Assembly: GCA_030789695.1 (NCBI GenBank)
Contig: CM061132.1
Location: 155,602,817 to 155,666,816, forward strand
Source of the DNA: Scilla litardierei
Lineage: Eukaryota; Streptophyta; Magnoliopsida; Asparagales; Asparagaceae
Reading direction: 5' to 3'
DNA length: 64,000 nt
Shown: piece after piece, positions 33,725-46,500 of the stretch
Layout of the letters: every line of letters starts with the position of its first letter
Position numbering within the stretch: position 1 is the first letter of the stretch
Made by a program: the position numbers and the translations under genes
Notes under the pieces: generated by a model
The model's input: only the letters and a program-made list of their open reading frames with translations
The model's database searches: none
What the model was told of the DNA's origin: nothing

Positions 33725-36670
33725 TGTAACAGCCAGTATTTCTAGGCGTGTTGATTTTTGTGCATGCCCGTATCTTTGTTTGATTGTCCGGGTGTTTTGT
33801 GCACGGGTTCTTTTTTTGCGTCACCGCGAGCGCGTATATCTCTTTATTTTTTTCCATGGCACGGTTAATAAAATTTTAACACTAATTACATTGCACTAAT
33901 TAATTACACTTAATTAAGTTGCTAGTTAATTAACCTACATTGATTCCACCGTTTGGGGCAGTTCAGATCCAACACACACTTGAAGTTTTCTCCCCACCTC
34001 CAGTTACATCCTTCAAGTTGTTCCCTGCACTATTCTTATAATAGTAGCTAGCAAAAACAGGGAGAACGACAACAGTCTTCCTCCTCCTTCCTCCTTCCTC
34101 CTGCAAACCAATGTTCCAAATCAAAATCAGTCCACAAGCTAATTCCAAACCAACCAACCAAAATCCTCCATCAATTCTTCCCCAAACTAGAAACCATCCA
34201 CAACCCAAATCAGCCCTCCAACAATTACAATCCCCAAAACTGATTTTTTTGAAATCAAAAACCTAGAATCAAGAGGAATTCTGAAAGTATTTCAGATTTG
34301 AAACCAAATCAAATCTCATATCCAAATTCCTGACTCAAACCATCACAACAAATATTTTTCAGATTCAAAACCCTAACCAAACTCCATCTTCTCCTTCTCC
34401 CTTCCTCCTCCTCCTCCCCGGAGCGACGCCCTCCGTATCTGTGAGCGCCTGCCGTCCCACCGCCCGCGAGCACGCCTACCGTGCCAGAGTACCGCCGCCA
34501 GGACTTCCGAGCGCCGCCGCCCGAACCCCAGGAGCCCGCCGCACCACCTGGAGCGTCGCCTGAGCACCGTCACTTCCTCCCCCTGTGTGTAAGCCCTCCC
34601 CTTTGCGTCGATCTCCTGCTGCCATTTGAAAACAAAAAAAAAAGAAAAAGTTGAAGATGCCAGAGACAGAGAAAGATAAGGGAGAAAGAAAGAAGGACAG
34701 TAAAGAAAGATAAGGAGAGAGTATGAGAGAGAGAGAGTTTTAAATAATGTAGTTGTAATTTCTAACCTGTTAGTTATTACCTCTTAGTCAAGTTATTGCT
34801 GGTAGGTAGTAATATTTAATACCGTGTTAAGCCATGCTATTAGCCTAATTAATATTAATTAGTGCTTGTTTAAAATCTAAATGTTAAATGTTTATTTCAG
34901 CATGTTGTAAATTGTAAATAATATTAGTGTAATAAAACTAGAGTAAAATAAGGCGTACCATGTTAGTGTAACACCATATAAACACCACCCTAGCCAGTGA
35001 CCCCAATAAAATTAGACAAACCTAGTTCGGGGATTAACTCAATATTTTGCTTAACTCACAATAGATTTAATTCATTAATATGTTTGACCAAAACAGAGAA
35101 CCAATATCACCGTAACGTAGTACCCATCAAAACGAACCCAACGACACCAAAATCACTAAAATCGGGCTAGTGTACGATTTATAGTGAATTTTCGAAGTTA
35201 GGTGTTCATTTGGTCATTTGCACGTAAAGTTGTATAACTAAAAATCTACACGTGAAATGACGCGTGAAACTACTTCCACAGCATTCTTGATTAAAAATGT
35301 AACCCAACGGCATATAATTTGATATACCCTAGTTTAGAACAATAACAAGAAAATTAGCTTCCATGACATGTTCGTTAATTCTTACTTTCAGCACTTTTTG
35401 TTAATTATAATAAATGATGTTATTTAATGGTGCATATACGTCGCATCCCTTCTTGCCATTGCTCGGACAACCAAAACTGTCCCAATTAGGCAAGCGTGCA
35501 GTTTATTTTATATTTTTGTGCTATCTGATGGTGTACACTAAATTGCTGAGACAATGACACTAAAACACATTTTTGTGAAATGTTAAACTTAAACTCGTGT
35601 GCGTGTGTGTGGACCCCTTAAATAATCAAAATGAACACACATTGTGAATTGCAACGTTTCTGGACATGTATGGATATTTTGAACTGTTGAAACTTATAAA
35701 ATGTTCCATGCCATTGGCTATCAGTTGTTACATGTCGTTGGCTACCAGTTGCTGTTGGCTACCAGTTGTTACATGCCGTTGGCTACTAGATGGCTATTCT
35801 CTTCGGCCACATGTGACTAGTCTGGCTCGTGTTCCAGTATATGACGGTTTAGCATCCTGGCTCGTGGTCCAGGAAGTACACGTGGGTGGGGTTAGGTTCT
35901 CGGGCACTAGCCGGTTGTAAACGAGTCGCCTTCGGGGGCACTTGAAGGTGAATTCACTTACTATTCGTCTAACGACGGGGGCCTTAGTCACAGACCTGCA
36001 CGCACAGTTGAACAATTGAAAAAGAAAGTTAACTTACAGACTGCTGTTACGTTATTTAACTGCTATGTTAATGCTTGCAATAGAACTGCCATGCTAATGT
36101 AAATTTTTCATTTTCGTAATAGAAATACATGCTAGTTTAAATTCTTTTAATTACTTTAACTGCCATATATAACTTGTTATATATCTTGCCAAGGGTTCTC
36201 TTCTAACCTTGCCTTGCAGGATCCTTGCTGACTTACATTCATATTGTTTGAATGTATGTCAGGTTACGAGACAATTTACCAGGAGGACGGGCTGCTGGAT
36301 CAGAGTGATCCAATAGACCAGGATTCTACTGATCCTGAAGTCCACCCGACCGTGGACTAGTTACTGCCTTTCGACCGCTGTTGTTTACCGCTTTTCACCA
36401 CTGCAGTTGTTTCCTTTCATCACTATTGTTTATAGGGTGTGTACCCACTTTATTTATATCGCTATCGTTGTAGACCATATTTGGGGCCCTTTCATTATTG
36501 TGTACTTTATCTGGATGTTGGCTTTAATATTGCTGTTGTTCTGAGTTGCATGCAAGTTCCTGCGAAAGGTGTTTTCACAGATGCTTATTGGGTTCAAGCT
36601 TCACCGCTCCAGCCCATGCGGACCCGCTCGCGTCCTCGCTCCCAAGTATGATGGGAAGCGGGTTATGACA
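33725..36670 (+). repeat. 3' LTR of element A
   Basis: It starts TGTAACAGCCAG and ends GGGTTATGACA, and is followed by TSD TTGTT. It lacks solo LTR I and therefore shows the empty target (one CTGTC near 35476). Differences from the left LTR are scattered along its length and more frequent than between the E LTRs. Confidence 0.92.
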
Positions 36671-37363
36671 TTGTTTTTTTCACTTCTGGGGAGAAACATG
36701 GTGGGTTTCAGGGATAGAGACAGTATTAGCAGGGTGCAAATTATGAGTGGCAAGCAGTAAATTTCTATTCTGCTCTGCCCTAAGAAGGCAATAGAGCAAA
36801 TCAGAGAACTTCGTGAAGTTGCGTTCACGATACTGTTACATGAGGATTGCATCTTTCTCGTGAAACGAGGTAAATGTCTTTTTCAACATGCGATGCTCAG
36901 ACACTTCTTCACCGCACAACTTCAGGCGTGAGGTGATATTATAAAGTGCTGAGTTATACTCAGCAACGAACTTATAGTCCTGAAGTCTGAGGTTTTTCCA
37001 CTCATAACTGGCACGTGGTAATATGACATCAATTTGATGTTTATAACGTGCCTCCAGTGCTTTCCACAACTCCAAAGGGTCTTCAACCGTTAAGTATTCG
37101 GCCTTTAAGGTCCGATCTATGTGTCTCCTGATATAAATAATGGCTTTCGCCTTATCTATGTCGGAGACAACGGTAGGAGAGTTGCTAGATGACTGTGCCA
37201 CTTCAGGGGCACTGCTAGCATCTGTCTCGGCCACTGCAGGGGCCAGAATTGAGTGGAGAAGTGCCATTGAACACAAGTGGAACTTCGGGTCCACTCGCCA
37301 GCTAAGTTAGTTCTTTCCCGCTGCATCAAGAACCTCGAAATCGACGCTTGCCAATTTTGTCAT
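36671..37363 (-). pseudogene. copia C gag, N-terminal part
   Basis: An ATG at 37363 (MTKLASVDFEVLDAAGKN) is followed by a stop and then a long frame with KAKAIIYIRRHIDRTLKAEY, LWKALEARYKHQIDVILPRA, SYEWKNLRLQDYKFVAEYNS and LKLCGEEVSEHRML. This is the UBN2-type Gag core of plant copia elements and is close to the Gag of element D. It runs into element A near 36676 and continues at 440. The early stop would block translation. Confidence 0.85.
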
Positions 37364-39055
37364 TTTAATCTATGCAATTGAAATAAGCATGTATTAATAA
37401 TTAAATATTTAAAATCATGCTTAAAAGAAATAAATAAGCAAAATGCGGGGATCGGCCAGATACCCCAAACATAAAATGTCCAACGTCCATATTACAGTCC
37501 ATAAAGCAAATAAAGAAAAATACAATTTGGAAACCCTTTTGGGTCCCAGCTTTATGCAATCTTCTCCTCCATCTTCATAGGTAGTAACACCGGTCTTTGG
37601 CATTATTTATAAATTCCTCACTACAAATTTCTCTCAGAAAAGAAAAAGAAATTACAATGAGAATGAATATAATAAAAGGGTATCAAAAACTGGGCGATCC
37701 CAAAAATCACATTTTGACTTATTTAAACATCAACGCAGTTTTATATGTTACAAGCAAAGAATAATAGCGCAATATCACAGACATTACAAAAATCATCAAG
37801 CCCAAATTATTGGATAATTTTTTTTATTTAAGTTAAAAAGATTAGTTGGACCACGGGGAAACGTCATTCATCTTTAGTTTAGGTAACTAAAGACAGAGCG
37901 GTCTCAGTATCTGATTAATCAATTTAAATTAAAATTAATGTTTTATCCAATGTTAAAGAGATTAATAATTGAAAATAAACAAATAAAATAACATAATCCG
38001 CAAGTCCGTAATATCAGGGTTCTTAATCAATTTAATTTTGGTTTTGCGGGTTAGTGGCCCACGGGCTAGATGCGGGATGCAGGCCCGATAGCAAAATAAT
38101 ACTCATATTAATTTTCAATGTTATTAACTGTGCTTCTGGCCCAAAAAACAGCCAAAATAATTTATTATTCAGTTTGGGCTGCAGGCCCATGGGCTGTAAT
38201 ATTTAAAATTAAATTTAACATGCCCAAAAGGAGTAAAAAATCCTTTAAAATACACAAGATCTAAAACAAACTTCAGGGTTCTTGTTAAGGAATGTAAAAA
38301 GCCCACAACCCATCATCTTACAGATCGTGTCCCCCTTCCTCCCATGTCTACATAAAACGGCCAGCGCGGCCGTTGCAATGGAGGATCCCCCTTCGTCCGA
38401 GGGGGGCGGCGCACAGAGATCCCACCGTCCTGGGGGGCAGCTCAGAGAGCCCCCCGTCCGGGGGGCGATGCACATAGGCCCCCGTCCGAGGGGGGCCGAC
38501 GAACAGAGGCCCCCGTCCGAGGGGGGCGGCGCACAGAGGCTCCCCCCGTCCGGGGGGCGACGGCTCAGAGAGCCCCCCCCCCCGTCCGGGGGCGGCGCAA
38601 AGAGAGCCTCCCCCCGGTCCGTGGGGGGCAGCGGACAGAGGCCCCACCCGTCCGGGGGCAGACAGAGGCCCCCCCATCCGGGGGGGGGGGGGGGGGGGCA
38701 GGTTCGGGGTGCCCTCATGGGGGAATGAAAGGGGGTTTAAAGATAGAATGTTAATATGAATATTGCAGATTTATACAAGCCTAAAGAAAAGCTGTGTAAA
38801 ATCATAGCAAACTATATTTTTTAATTATCTACGGGATCGAAAAATTTTACCTCTAGATCAAATATCTAGGGACGATCGTAATAAAAATCCATAGATCGAA
38901 ATCCCCGCTCCCGATACGCCTAAAAGATATCCGCAACGATTCGTCGCAAGCCGGAATGGATCGCTGCAACAGTAGATTTCTTCGCGCTTAGGAGGCTAAT
39001 TTGAGGGGATACTGGAGAAAATCTCAAAGAGATGAAAGCTCTGGTGCTGATAACG
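37364..39055 (-). other. Leader of copia C with GC-rich repeat block
   Basis: This is the region between the 5' LTR and gag, with no conserved coding. At 38365-38705 it holds a G/C-only style block of iterated CCGTCCGAGGGGGG units, each carrying a CCCC...GGGG inverted pair, ending in a run of G at about 38680-38698. At 38040-38200 are inverted segments built on GGCCCAC/GTGGGCC and GGGCTGCAGGCCCATGGGCT. The leader of element D has an analogous plan. Open frames in the GC block are compositional. Confidence 0.7.
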
Positions 39056-39245
39056 TGTTAGGAAATAGATAGAATGAGTAACCATAGCTTAAAGCTATGG
39101 TACTCTATTTATTCATATGAGTGGAATACAAAGGGTCATGGGATACCAAAAGACATGGTATACCAAAGGTCCTAAAACTCACTAATGATGGACTAATGGA
39201 GGGATAATGATGAGGGGAGGCCAAAGGCCTTCCTCATTCATAACA
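39056..39245 (-). repeat. 5' LTR of copia C
   Basis: On the minus strand it starts TGTTATGAATGAGG and ends CTATTTCCTAACA, 190 bp. Two bases after it comes TTATCAGCACCAGAG, the same primer-site context as in element D (TTATCAGCACGAG). The other LTR is outside the window. Confidence 0.75.
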
Positions 39246-40338
39246 CAAGTTTAATTATAATGATTTAAAGTTAAGCTGCATGTGGATTCAGAACTTCTAA
39301 TGTAATGACACGTGACCAAAATTATGAGCATTTAATGAGATGTTAATGATATGACTTGCAATCACATGCAATGTGCGCGATTCTTATGCCCCCCGAAACA
39401 CACGTACCTTTTCTTGGGAATAATAAATTTATGTGAATTTAATGGTAATGATTAAAGTTAAGATACATGTATATTTACACCTTATACTGTAATGACATGT
39501 GAACAAACTTATGGGCAATTAATGGAATGTTAATGATGATTTGCAATCACATACAATGTGTGCGAGTCTTTTGAGGTCCCCCATCCTCTTGCATGCTTTG
39601 CATGTGATTTCATATGTGCCACGAGTTTTAGTGATTTTGCGAGTCAATCTTCGAAGGTTGTTTAGTAAATGAACAAACATTGTCTCATTTAGTGTATAGT
39701 GATGGAAATGGGTTGGATTCGGGAAAAAATCATATAAGCCGAACGTCGACCTAATTATCTAGTAAGCTGGATTTTAAAGACCATCCGTTTTCAAAATAAA
39801 TGGTAGGATTTGAAGCTCGATCAACGCTACTCTCGTGCAAAATAAGTAAATAAATTTAAAGTCAAGAAAAAATTCAATTAACTAAATGAAACATATATCA
39901 AGAATACGGGTATAAAAATTAATATTTATGCATCTTTAATAAATTATAAACTGTGCCAAAATATAAAATTAACTACTTAATCAGTTCATATTTTACTTTA
40001 TTTTACAGCAATATGAAGTGAGATGTCAATTATTTACTACTTGTATCATAGCACGATTTGATATTTTTCCTTACGGCTTATCTTTACATATCCCTTTATG
40101 GCCTGACCTAATTGCATCTTGTAAGACTCGCTCTGGGTTCATACAACAATGCCCATTTTACTTTGCTTATGAAGTCTTGATTTGATTCCATGATCTAAAG
40201 GACGCTATGACAAGTCTTATACAGTCATATTTAATTTCTCTATCTGAGAATTGTTTTACTTTGCAAACCGAGGCTCTTCTGGCTTAGCCTTTTAGGATCA
40301 CTCTGATTTTTACCCTCAAATGCTTACTCTAATTTAGT
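39246..40338. other. Non-coding sequence with a diverged tandem duplication
   Basis: No gene is visible. Segments 39253-39395 and 39440-39585 are diverged copies of each other, sharing TTAAAGTTAAG, GTAATGACA.GTGA, AATG..ATGTTAATGAT and TTGCAATCACAT.CAATGTG. The rest is AT-rich and plain. This would be the DNA into which C inserted on this side, plus whatever removed the end of element F. Confidence 0.6.
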
Positions 40339-42151
40339 AGTAGAAAATAAACAGAGTGCTCAACAATAACAAACGCAAAAACACGGATTTTACCCTGGTT
40401 CCCCAAAACCTGGGTACGTCCAGCCACACCAATATTCACTATGATTCCCACAAAGAGAAGTGAATACAATCTCGCACAGAGATACTTCACATAGAGGATT
40501 TTGGATTCCCACAAAGAGATATCTGTGCTCTCACACAGAGAGACTCGTGCTCCCACACAGAGAGACTTAAACTCTCACACAGAGAGATAACTAATTCCCA
40601 CAAAGAGAGTTAAGAGTTTCACAAAAGATGAAACGAAATAACACGTACACATGCCTTGATATGATCTTACCAATGTGAAGAAGAAGGCATGCAAGTGAAA
40701 CTCAAGTGCTTGGGATGAGTCTTTGATTGCACTTGATGATCTTTCTCTCTTTTAGGAATGAATCCTAACACTTCTCACTTGAGTGTATGAAAATGAAGAG
40801 AAGAAAGATGTTCTCCAAGAAAAGGAATGAGATTGAAATCCTTGGAGAAATTCCCTAGAGCTTAGATGCTTAGCATGAGAATGAAGCTCTAATGAGTGAA
40901 TGTGGGAGGAGTGTCTTAGAGAAGAGATTCAATGATCTTCTATGATTTCCTAATACTTTCAAGAGTTCTAAATGAACTAAGCCATCTCCTATATATAGGA
41001 GGCCAAGAAGAGCCCATAAAACCAACCAAAACCCAACGGGAAGAAATCTACAACGGCTAGATTTTGGCAGTTTACTGCACATACAGCCGATTGATGAACA
41101 TCGGACAGTCAACTGATCAATAGCTATAAAATTCCCAACGGCTATAATCTGAGCCATGACAAGTGACTGTAGAAGACTATATATTCGACTGTAAATAGAC
41201 AGGCGACTACATATCCTTCAGCAGACGACTGTCACTTGGGATGGAAAGGAGCCGAGAAAATGCAACTTTCGCATTTACGCCTTCAGACGATAGATGAACA
41301 GTTCATAGGCGACTGTACATACTTCATCAGTCGAGTGACTTGCAAATTGGGATGAAGCCCAGAAAATGCAAGTTGCGCACAGACGACTGTAGATCAATTC
41401 CCAGACGACTGTTGGAAGACATGAGACTGTAAAATGAACTTCAGTCGACTGAGATAAAAAGATCAAGAAGAGTCAAGAAATAAGTTGACTTGAGCTGTGC
41501 ATATCAGTCGGCTGTAGAAGGCCGGGTAGGCGCCTGGAAGTCATCCAATTGCCTGTCGTGCCTTCACCAGTCAACTGAAAGAGAGCCAAAAACTTCAGCT
41601 TGAGTTTAAGGTAATATGATCCTATTGAGATGATATCTATGATAATCCGAATGCTCACTAAGATGGTTAAATGCATATGCATGAGAGTATGACTATCTAT
41701 CAATGCATTACAATAATCATAGACTCAAAAATAGATATGCAAGAAATTAAAATATTATATAGATTACATATTGCATCTCCTAGAGTCTACGTCTTCAAGC
41801 ACATGAGACCTTGAAGCTCCCCAACATCATACAAGCTTTGGCATCTCTTGATGAGCTTCCCTTCATCAAGCTCCAATCTTTGGCATTGCTACTCTAGATG
41901 TCCATCCATCATCATGCTCCAGGCTTTGGCTTCAATAGATGATCTTCATGACTTCATCCAAGCGTGAGCACACCATCACTCTTGGATGTCTTTAATATAT
42001 ACATTGCATCATCCTCCATGCATCATGCTTTGTCTCATCAACATATAATCATTAAGATAAACTGAGCCTAAAAATAAGATTGATTAGCACACTGACATAA
42101 TGTATTGATCATCATTAAAAACAACGTTAGTCTTGGACCCAAGAATTAGCA
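40339..42151 (-). repeat. 3' LTR of element F, truncated at its outer end
   Basis: On the minus strand it starts TGCTAATTCTTGGG; it aligns with 47875-49709 and stops abruptly at about 40339. The bases to the left are unrelated to the partner LTR. It has a TATA box at 40990-40997 (minus) and an array of CGACTGT/CAGTCGACTG motifs at about 41085-41580. Confidence 0.82.
41085..41580. repeat. Array of GCGACTGT / CAGTCGACTG motifs in LTR of F
   Basis: Repeated phrases are CAGTCAACTG, GACGACTGT, GGCGACTGTA, CAGTCGACTGA and CAGTCGGCTGTAGAAG. The partner array is at about 48600-49140. Like the array in E it lies just upstream of the LTR TATA box, but with a different core sequence. Confidence 0.8.
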
Positions 42152-43535
42152 ATCTCCCGCCTTTTGATGATGACAATCCAATATGTCAAAATATAATTAA
42201 CATTGTAATAAACAATATGTGCTAACAAACTCCCCAATCAATATGCAAATGTGCATAAAATATAAACATGCAAATCGCAAATCATATTGATGGATGCCAT
42301 GCAAAAACATACCAATTAATAATAATGCATAAACAAGCATAATGTATATTTTTACATAACCCAGTTCTCTCCCCCATTGGCATATCAAAAAGATATGTAA
42401 TAGCCAAATAGGAAAACCAATGGTAAGAGAAATAAACATCTCATATGCACAATCATAAAGTGAATGATCACATACAATGTGACATATGAATAGAAAAATA
42501 ATGATAGCAAGCAAAAATTCCATACGCCCCCATAATCATACAAAACATGCAAACATGGGAGTAATGAACACACTCACGCAATTATGGGTACAAAATGTAA
42601 ACATACAAGCATGGTACCCAAACAATGAATAACAATGTGAGTGAGCTAGTAAGGTAGAAACCAAACAAAAGTGGAGTTTGGTTTCCGTATATAGTCATAT
42701 GAACATATAACATGACGAACATATGATTCTATATATGTATTCCTATCAAGCATAGAAACATTCGTAGAAATCCACAAAGAAATTGATTTGGGATTCTTAC
42801 GAAGAGATTTAGTTAAGGCATGAGTATGAGGTGGAACATAAACATTGATGTGTCCCGTGTGTGAAACATGTAATTTAGCATTAGGAACATTCACACAAGG
42901 CAAGCATTTCTACCATGCATAGGAACATGTGAAGCATGCAATGGTTTGTCATCAATTCTAGCATGTACGCAATAATAAGATTTTCTATGAGTAGAAACAT
43001 CATGCATAGCATTTAAAGAAGAAGCATTCATATCAACATGTTTTTGAATATGCTTCTTAATATATGCAAGACCGGAATACAAAAATGCATGATTTCTATT
43101 TGGCTTAGAAATAATAGTTGATTTTAGGCCAAAAGAGTTGGATGTGACTTTCTGATTAGCATGTACCCCATAAAATTTATTTGGGTGCTTCTACGAGAAC
43201 GAGAAGAGCTTAGTTTGTTCACTGTTAATGATGAGGATCCCAAAAACTTGTCCTTACTCAATTTGAAAATTTCAATTTGAGCAGACAATAGCTCACATTT
43301 CTTCAAAAGTGAAGAAATGTTGGCATCCCTCTTGGATAGACATGAGCTAAGCTCAAAACATTTTGACTTGAGAGCCAATGTCTCATCTCTCAAAATGTTG
43401 TAATCACACTGCGAGTGCATCTTCTCCATTTGGAGTTTGAAAGAAGAATTCTCATCTCTCAAGGCACTCAATTGAGAAAGAAGAGTATCTTTCTCGGTAT
43501 GCAAATAATTAAATTCAACATTATGCGATGCATAC
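42152..43535 (-). pseudogene. Element F gag 3' part and non-coding region
   Basis: Next to the LTR is a weak polypurine tract (AAAAGGCGGGAGAT on the minus strand). The frame at about 43520-43124 gives a coiled coil (TEKDTLLSQLSALRDENSSF, LALKSKCFELSSCLSKRD, KKCELLSAQIEIFKLSKDKF), as expected for Sirevirus Gag. At 42780-42880 a frame reads KLHVSHTGHINVYVPPHTHA, related to 24750-24850 of E. There is no pol. The upstream part of gag is right of solo LTR G. Confidence 0.7.
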
Positions 43536-46500
43536 TGTAACGGTCGCTTTCCGATCGTACCTTGTTCGTGCACGTGCTTTTGACCGTGCACATACTTAGT
43601 TTAGAATTTGTTTGTTTGTGAACACTTTGGTGTGATATGTCGTTGTGAACGTCTCTGAAAGTTTTAAATTGTGGCGCTAATTTGGAACGACATTTCACGG
43701 GTCGTTCTCCCACGATTTGACCTTGTTTGATGAGACGTCGCGATTTTCACTTTTGTCGTAAGGCCTTTTTATTTTTAGTTTCGCTTCTCATCGTCGAAAT
43801 TGTGATCCGTCCTCATTATCTTCTTTCTCGCGTCGTCCCGGTCACCCCAGTATTTATTTCACAATTTTTGGACTCTGTTTGACCCACTTTCACTATTTTG
43901 CCCAATCCCCTATTATTTAACCCTGAGTTTTTTTAAGATATATAACCCACTAAGTATTCTTATTATCTTAACCTACTTTGTTACTAGCCTTGTCATGTTG
44001 ACCTAGCCCGCATTTTTAATCTTGTCCCACATCCTTTAACTCACGCACGCATCATCACACTCAGCACTCTTTTTGGGCTTTCCAACTCTTAAGCAAATTA
44101 CATAAGAGTATATAACCCTAGACCTAGGACACCCCCACATGACCCAAGCCTCCTCATGTACTGCCTTTTGAAAGCCTTTTTTTAAATAGTAACCCTTATA
44201 AAATTCTTATAATAGGAACCTATGGCCGACCCTAGCACTCACGTGATGTTTCCCTAGCCCTACACCTAAAAGCTATATCTTTAACCTAGGTCTAATATCT
44301 GTAACTCTACCCTATTTTCTTCCCTCGGCAAACGAACGCCAGCAGCCGCCTCTTTATTTCGCATCCGCAAATGAACTCGCGGCCGCCGCCCTGATTCCCC
44401 AACCCTCCTCTCATCTCCGCCCTGACCCCGGTCATCTCCGAGCGATCCGCGGCCTGTGCGCCCCAGGCACTCGACAGCGCCGCTCCGGCTGTCGACGGTA
44501 GCGACGTCCGACCTGTCTCCGCCCAAGCTCGTCGGTAACCGTCGCAAAGCGCCAGCGGACCCCCCCTCTTTCCCGATCTCCGACGGCAACCTCCTCTCCT
44601 CAACCTCCACACCGACAGCCTCAACAAGCTCCGTTCATAAACCCCACGCCGCACCAACCTTCCGACGACCTCTTCCTCCGGCGAACCCAAGACCGCCAAG
44701 CCGTGCCTCTCCGCCCGGTGCTCCTCCTCTGGACTTCGTCGACCCCCGAGCTCCTCCCCTGTCTCCCTTGTCTCGCCCGACCCCAAGCCCGCCATCGATA
44801 GGCCCTCCGACCTTCCGTCGTCGAACCCGCCACCACCCTGACGTCAACCCAGACTGCCTCCTCCCAACGTCGCTTTTTCCGACGTCCTTTCCTCCGTTCA
44901 CCCGGACAGCCCGACGAGCCCGAGCCTCCAACAATAAAACCCCTCGCCCAGCGCCCCGTGTCTCGCTGCCTCCGTTCGAGACCATCGCCTTCCGCCTTCC
45001 GCCTGCGGTGAACCCGCCACCACCAGCCATGTCCACCTCTCTTCGCCACACCACTCCCTTCGCTGTCGCAAACCGCCGCGTGCTCTGCCTACAAGCAAAT
45101 GAGAAACAGAGGCAGCGTGAAGCAACTGCCAAAGCTCACGTAAGTTTTTCTCTAAATTTTTGTGAACAGTGCTATATATATTAAATATCTAAGTGAGTAC
45201 ATGCACTATATTGCCCCATGCTTATCTCTATATATGTTAGGTTATAATAGGGTCTCCTTTTGTAAGCAGTACACTTCATTATTTAGAGTTAGGTGTAAGT
45301 TACATCTTCACCTATTTATATGTGTGCAAGTTATGTTATCTTCTTATCAGTTAGTTTATTAATCATACTTCCATGTACAAGCTTAGGTGTGGACAGAAGA
45401 ATGTGATAAATACAAGTATAATTAGTTCAGTATAATTGAGTTAGTACGGAACTAAGGTTAGTTGATGTTGGTAATAAACAACATACATGTATATAAGTGG
45501 TTATATAAACTACTAATTAAGCTTAGTTCATAGTATATAAGTTAGCATATGATGTAGGTTAGTTGTTTTCTAAATGAGTAGTCACTTCAATATGAGAACA
45601 GAAGCATGCTATAAGACAATATATGGTTAAGTATAGTGTTATTGCTATGACTAAATCACTTTTAGTTTGATATTGCGGTTCCGATTTCGCAGATATAATA
45701 CGTTTTCTTTGCGACCAGTTACCTTTCCCGAGCCGACGCCGTTACCTTACACGCTACCAGAATCCAACCCCCGACGTCGCACCCGACGTCAGAGTAGCTC
45801 TCACGTCGTGTTGAGGTAAGATCTGCCCCGTAGGAATCACCACTTGCTTGTTAACCAACTAAAATTGGTAATTTCTGATGGTTGTGTTTCACTAATCAAG
45901 ATTAATAAATTGGAATGTAGGCTGGACTCCGATCTGAACACGTAGGTAGTTTGGACTCTGGTTGATCGTGACTTCGGTTTGGTTGTGCAGGCAAGTGAAA
46001 CTTGCCAACTTTTGCTTAGGACCATGTTTTTAGGCCACTTCCTTGTTTTTAGCGTAAAAGAGACTAGACAGTGAAATGATAGTTGTCTAGACGTAACTTT
46101 AAGATCTAGCTTGACAACGAAGCTAGATCTGTCACCCTGCCATGTCATTCATGCATTGTTACCTGCCATGTTTAAATTTCTTATCTGTACGCACTTAAAC
46201 TGTTATCTGCCATGCACTACATGTCATCCAAGTTGAATGTTGCATTTGTAGCACACGCTACAATACTTGTACTTCCTTGCCCGGCTAGGTGCACCCCTAT
46301 GCCATCATGAAAAACACTTCCTGGCTCGTGATCCAGAAGCGGGCCTCATGTGTTGGTCAAAAGCCAATGTCCGATACACGTGGAGGGGTAGGGATAATCG
46401 ATCACTTGAGCTAGGAGCTGGCCGCGCAGCCACTCTAGCCAAAAGGCGTAATCTCTGTGCACGACGTGCTTACTATACTTGTACTTGTCCTTGTGAATGT

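Larger units (their letters stand above)
441..36670 (+). mobile_element. Ty3/gypsy chromovirus A (Tekay/Del type), host of element B
   Basis: Two long LTRs (441-6279, enlarged by a solo LTR, and 33725-36670) bound an internal region with gag, reverse transcriptase, RNase H, integrase and a chromodomain-like C-terminus, in Ty3/gypsy order. Element B interrupts the integrase between 9713 and 33025. The remaining internal length is about 4.1 kb, short because the protease is missing. Stops and frameshifts occur in gag, at the RT/RNase H boundary and in integrase, so A cannot move on its own. The Tekay/Del assignment rests on the C-terminal chromodomain-like stretch and the long LTRs. Confidence 0.9.
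1..39245 (-). mobile_element. Ty1/copia element C, 5' portion, split by element A
   Basis: Reading the minus strand from right to left there is a 190-bp 5' LTR, a leader of about 1.7 kb, and a gag that breaks at 36671 and resumes at 440. The two gag halves are separated by element A, which is flanked by TTGTT at 436-440 and 36671-36675. Gag resembles that of element D at 58.2-59.1 kb. The pol genes and the 3' LTR should lie left of position 1. Because A sits inside C, C is the oldest layer of this nest. The lineage within copia is not settled; the short LTR and gag style fit Ivana/Oryco-like elements. Confidence 0.85.

Noticed and set aside
38245..38728. Long open frames on both strands over the GC block of copia C
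   Set aside because: Glycine/proline-rich translations of a CCGTCCGAGGGG repeat, not a gene.
44456..45184. 242-codon open frame in solo LTR G
   Set aside because: Pro/Ser/Arg-rich translation of a GC-rich leader with equally long antisense frames; no recognisable domain.
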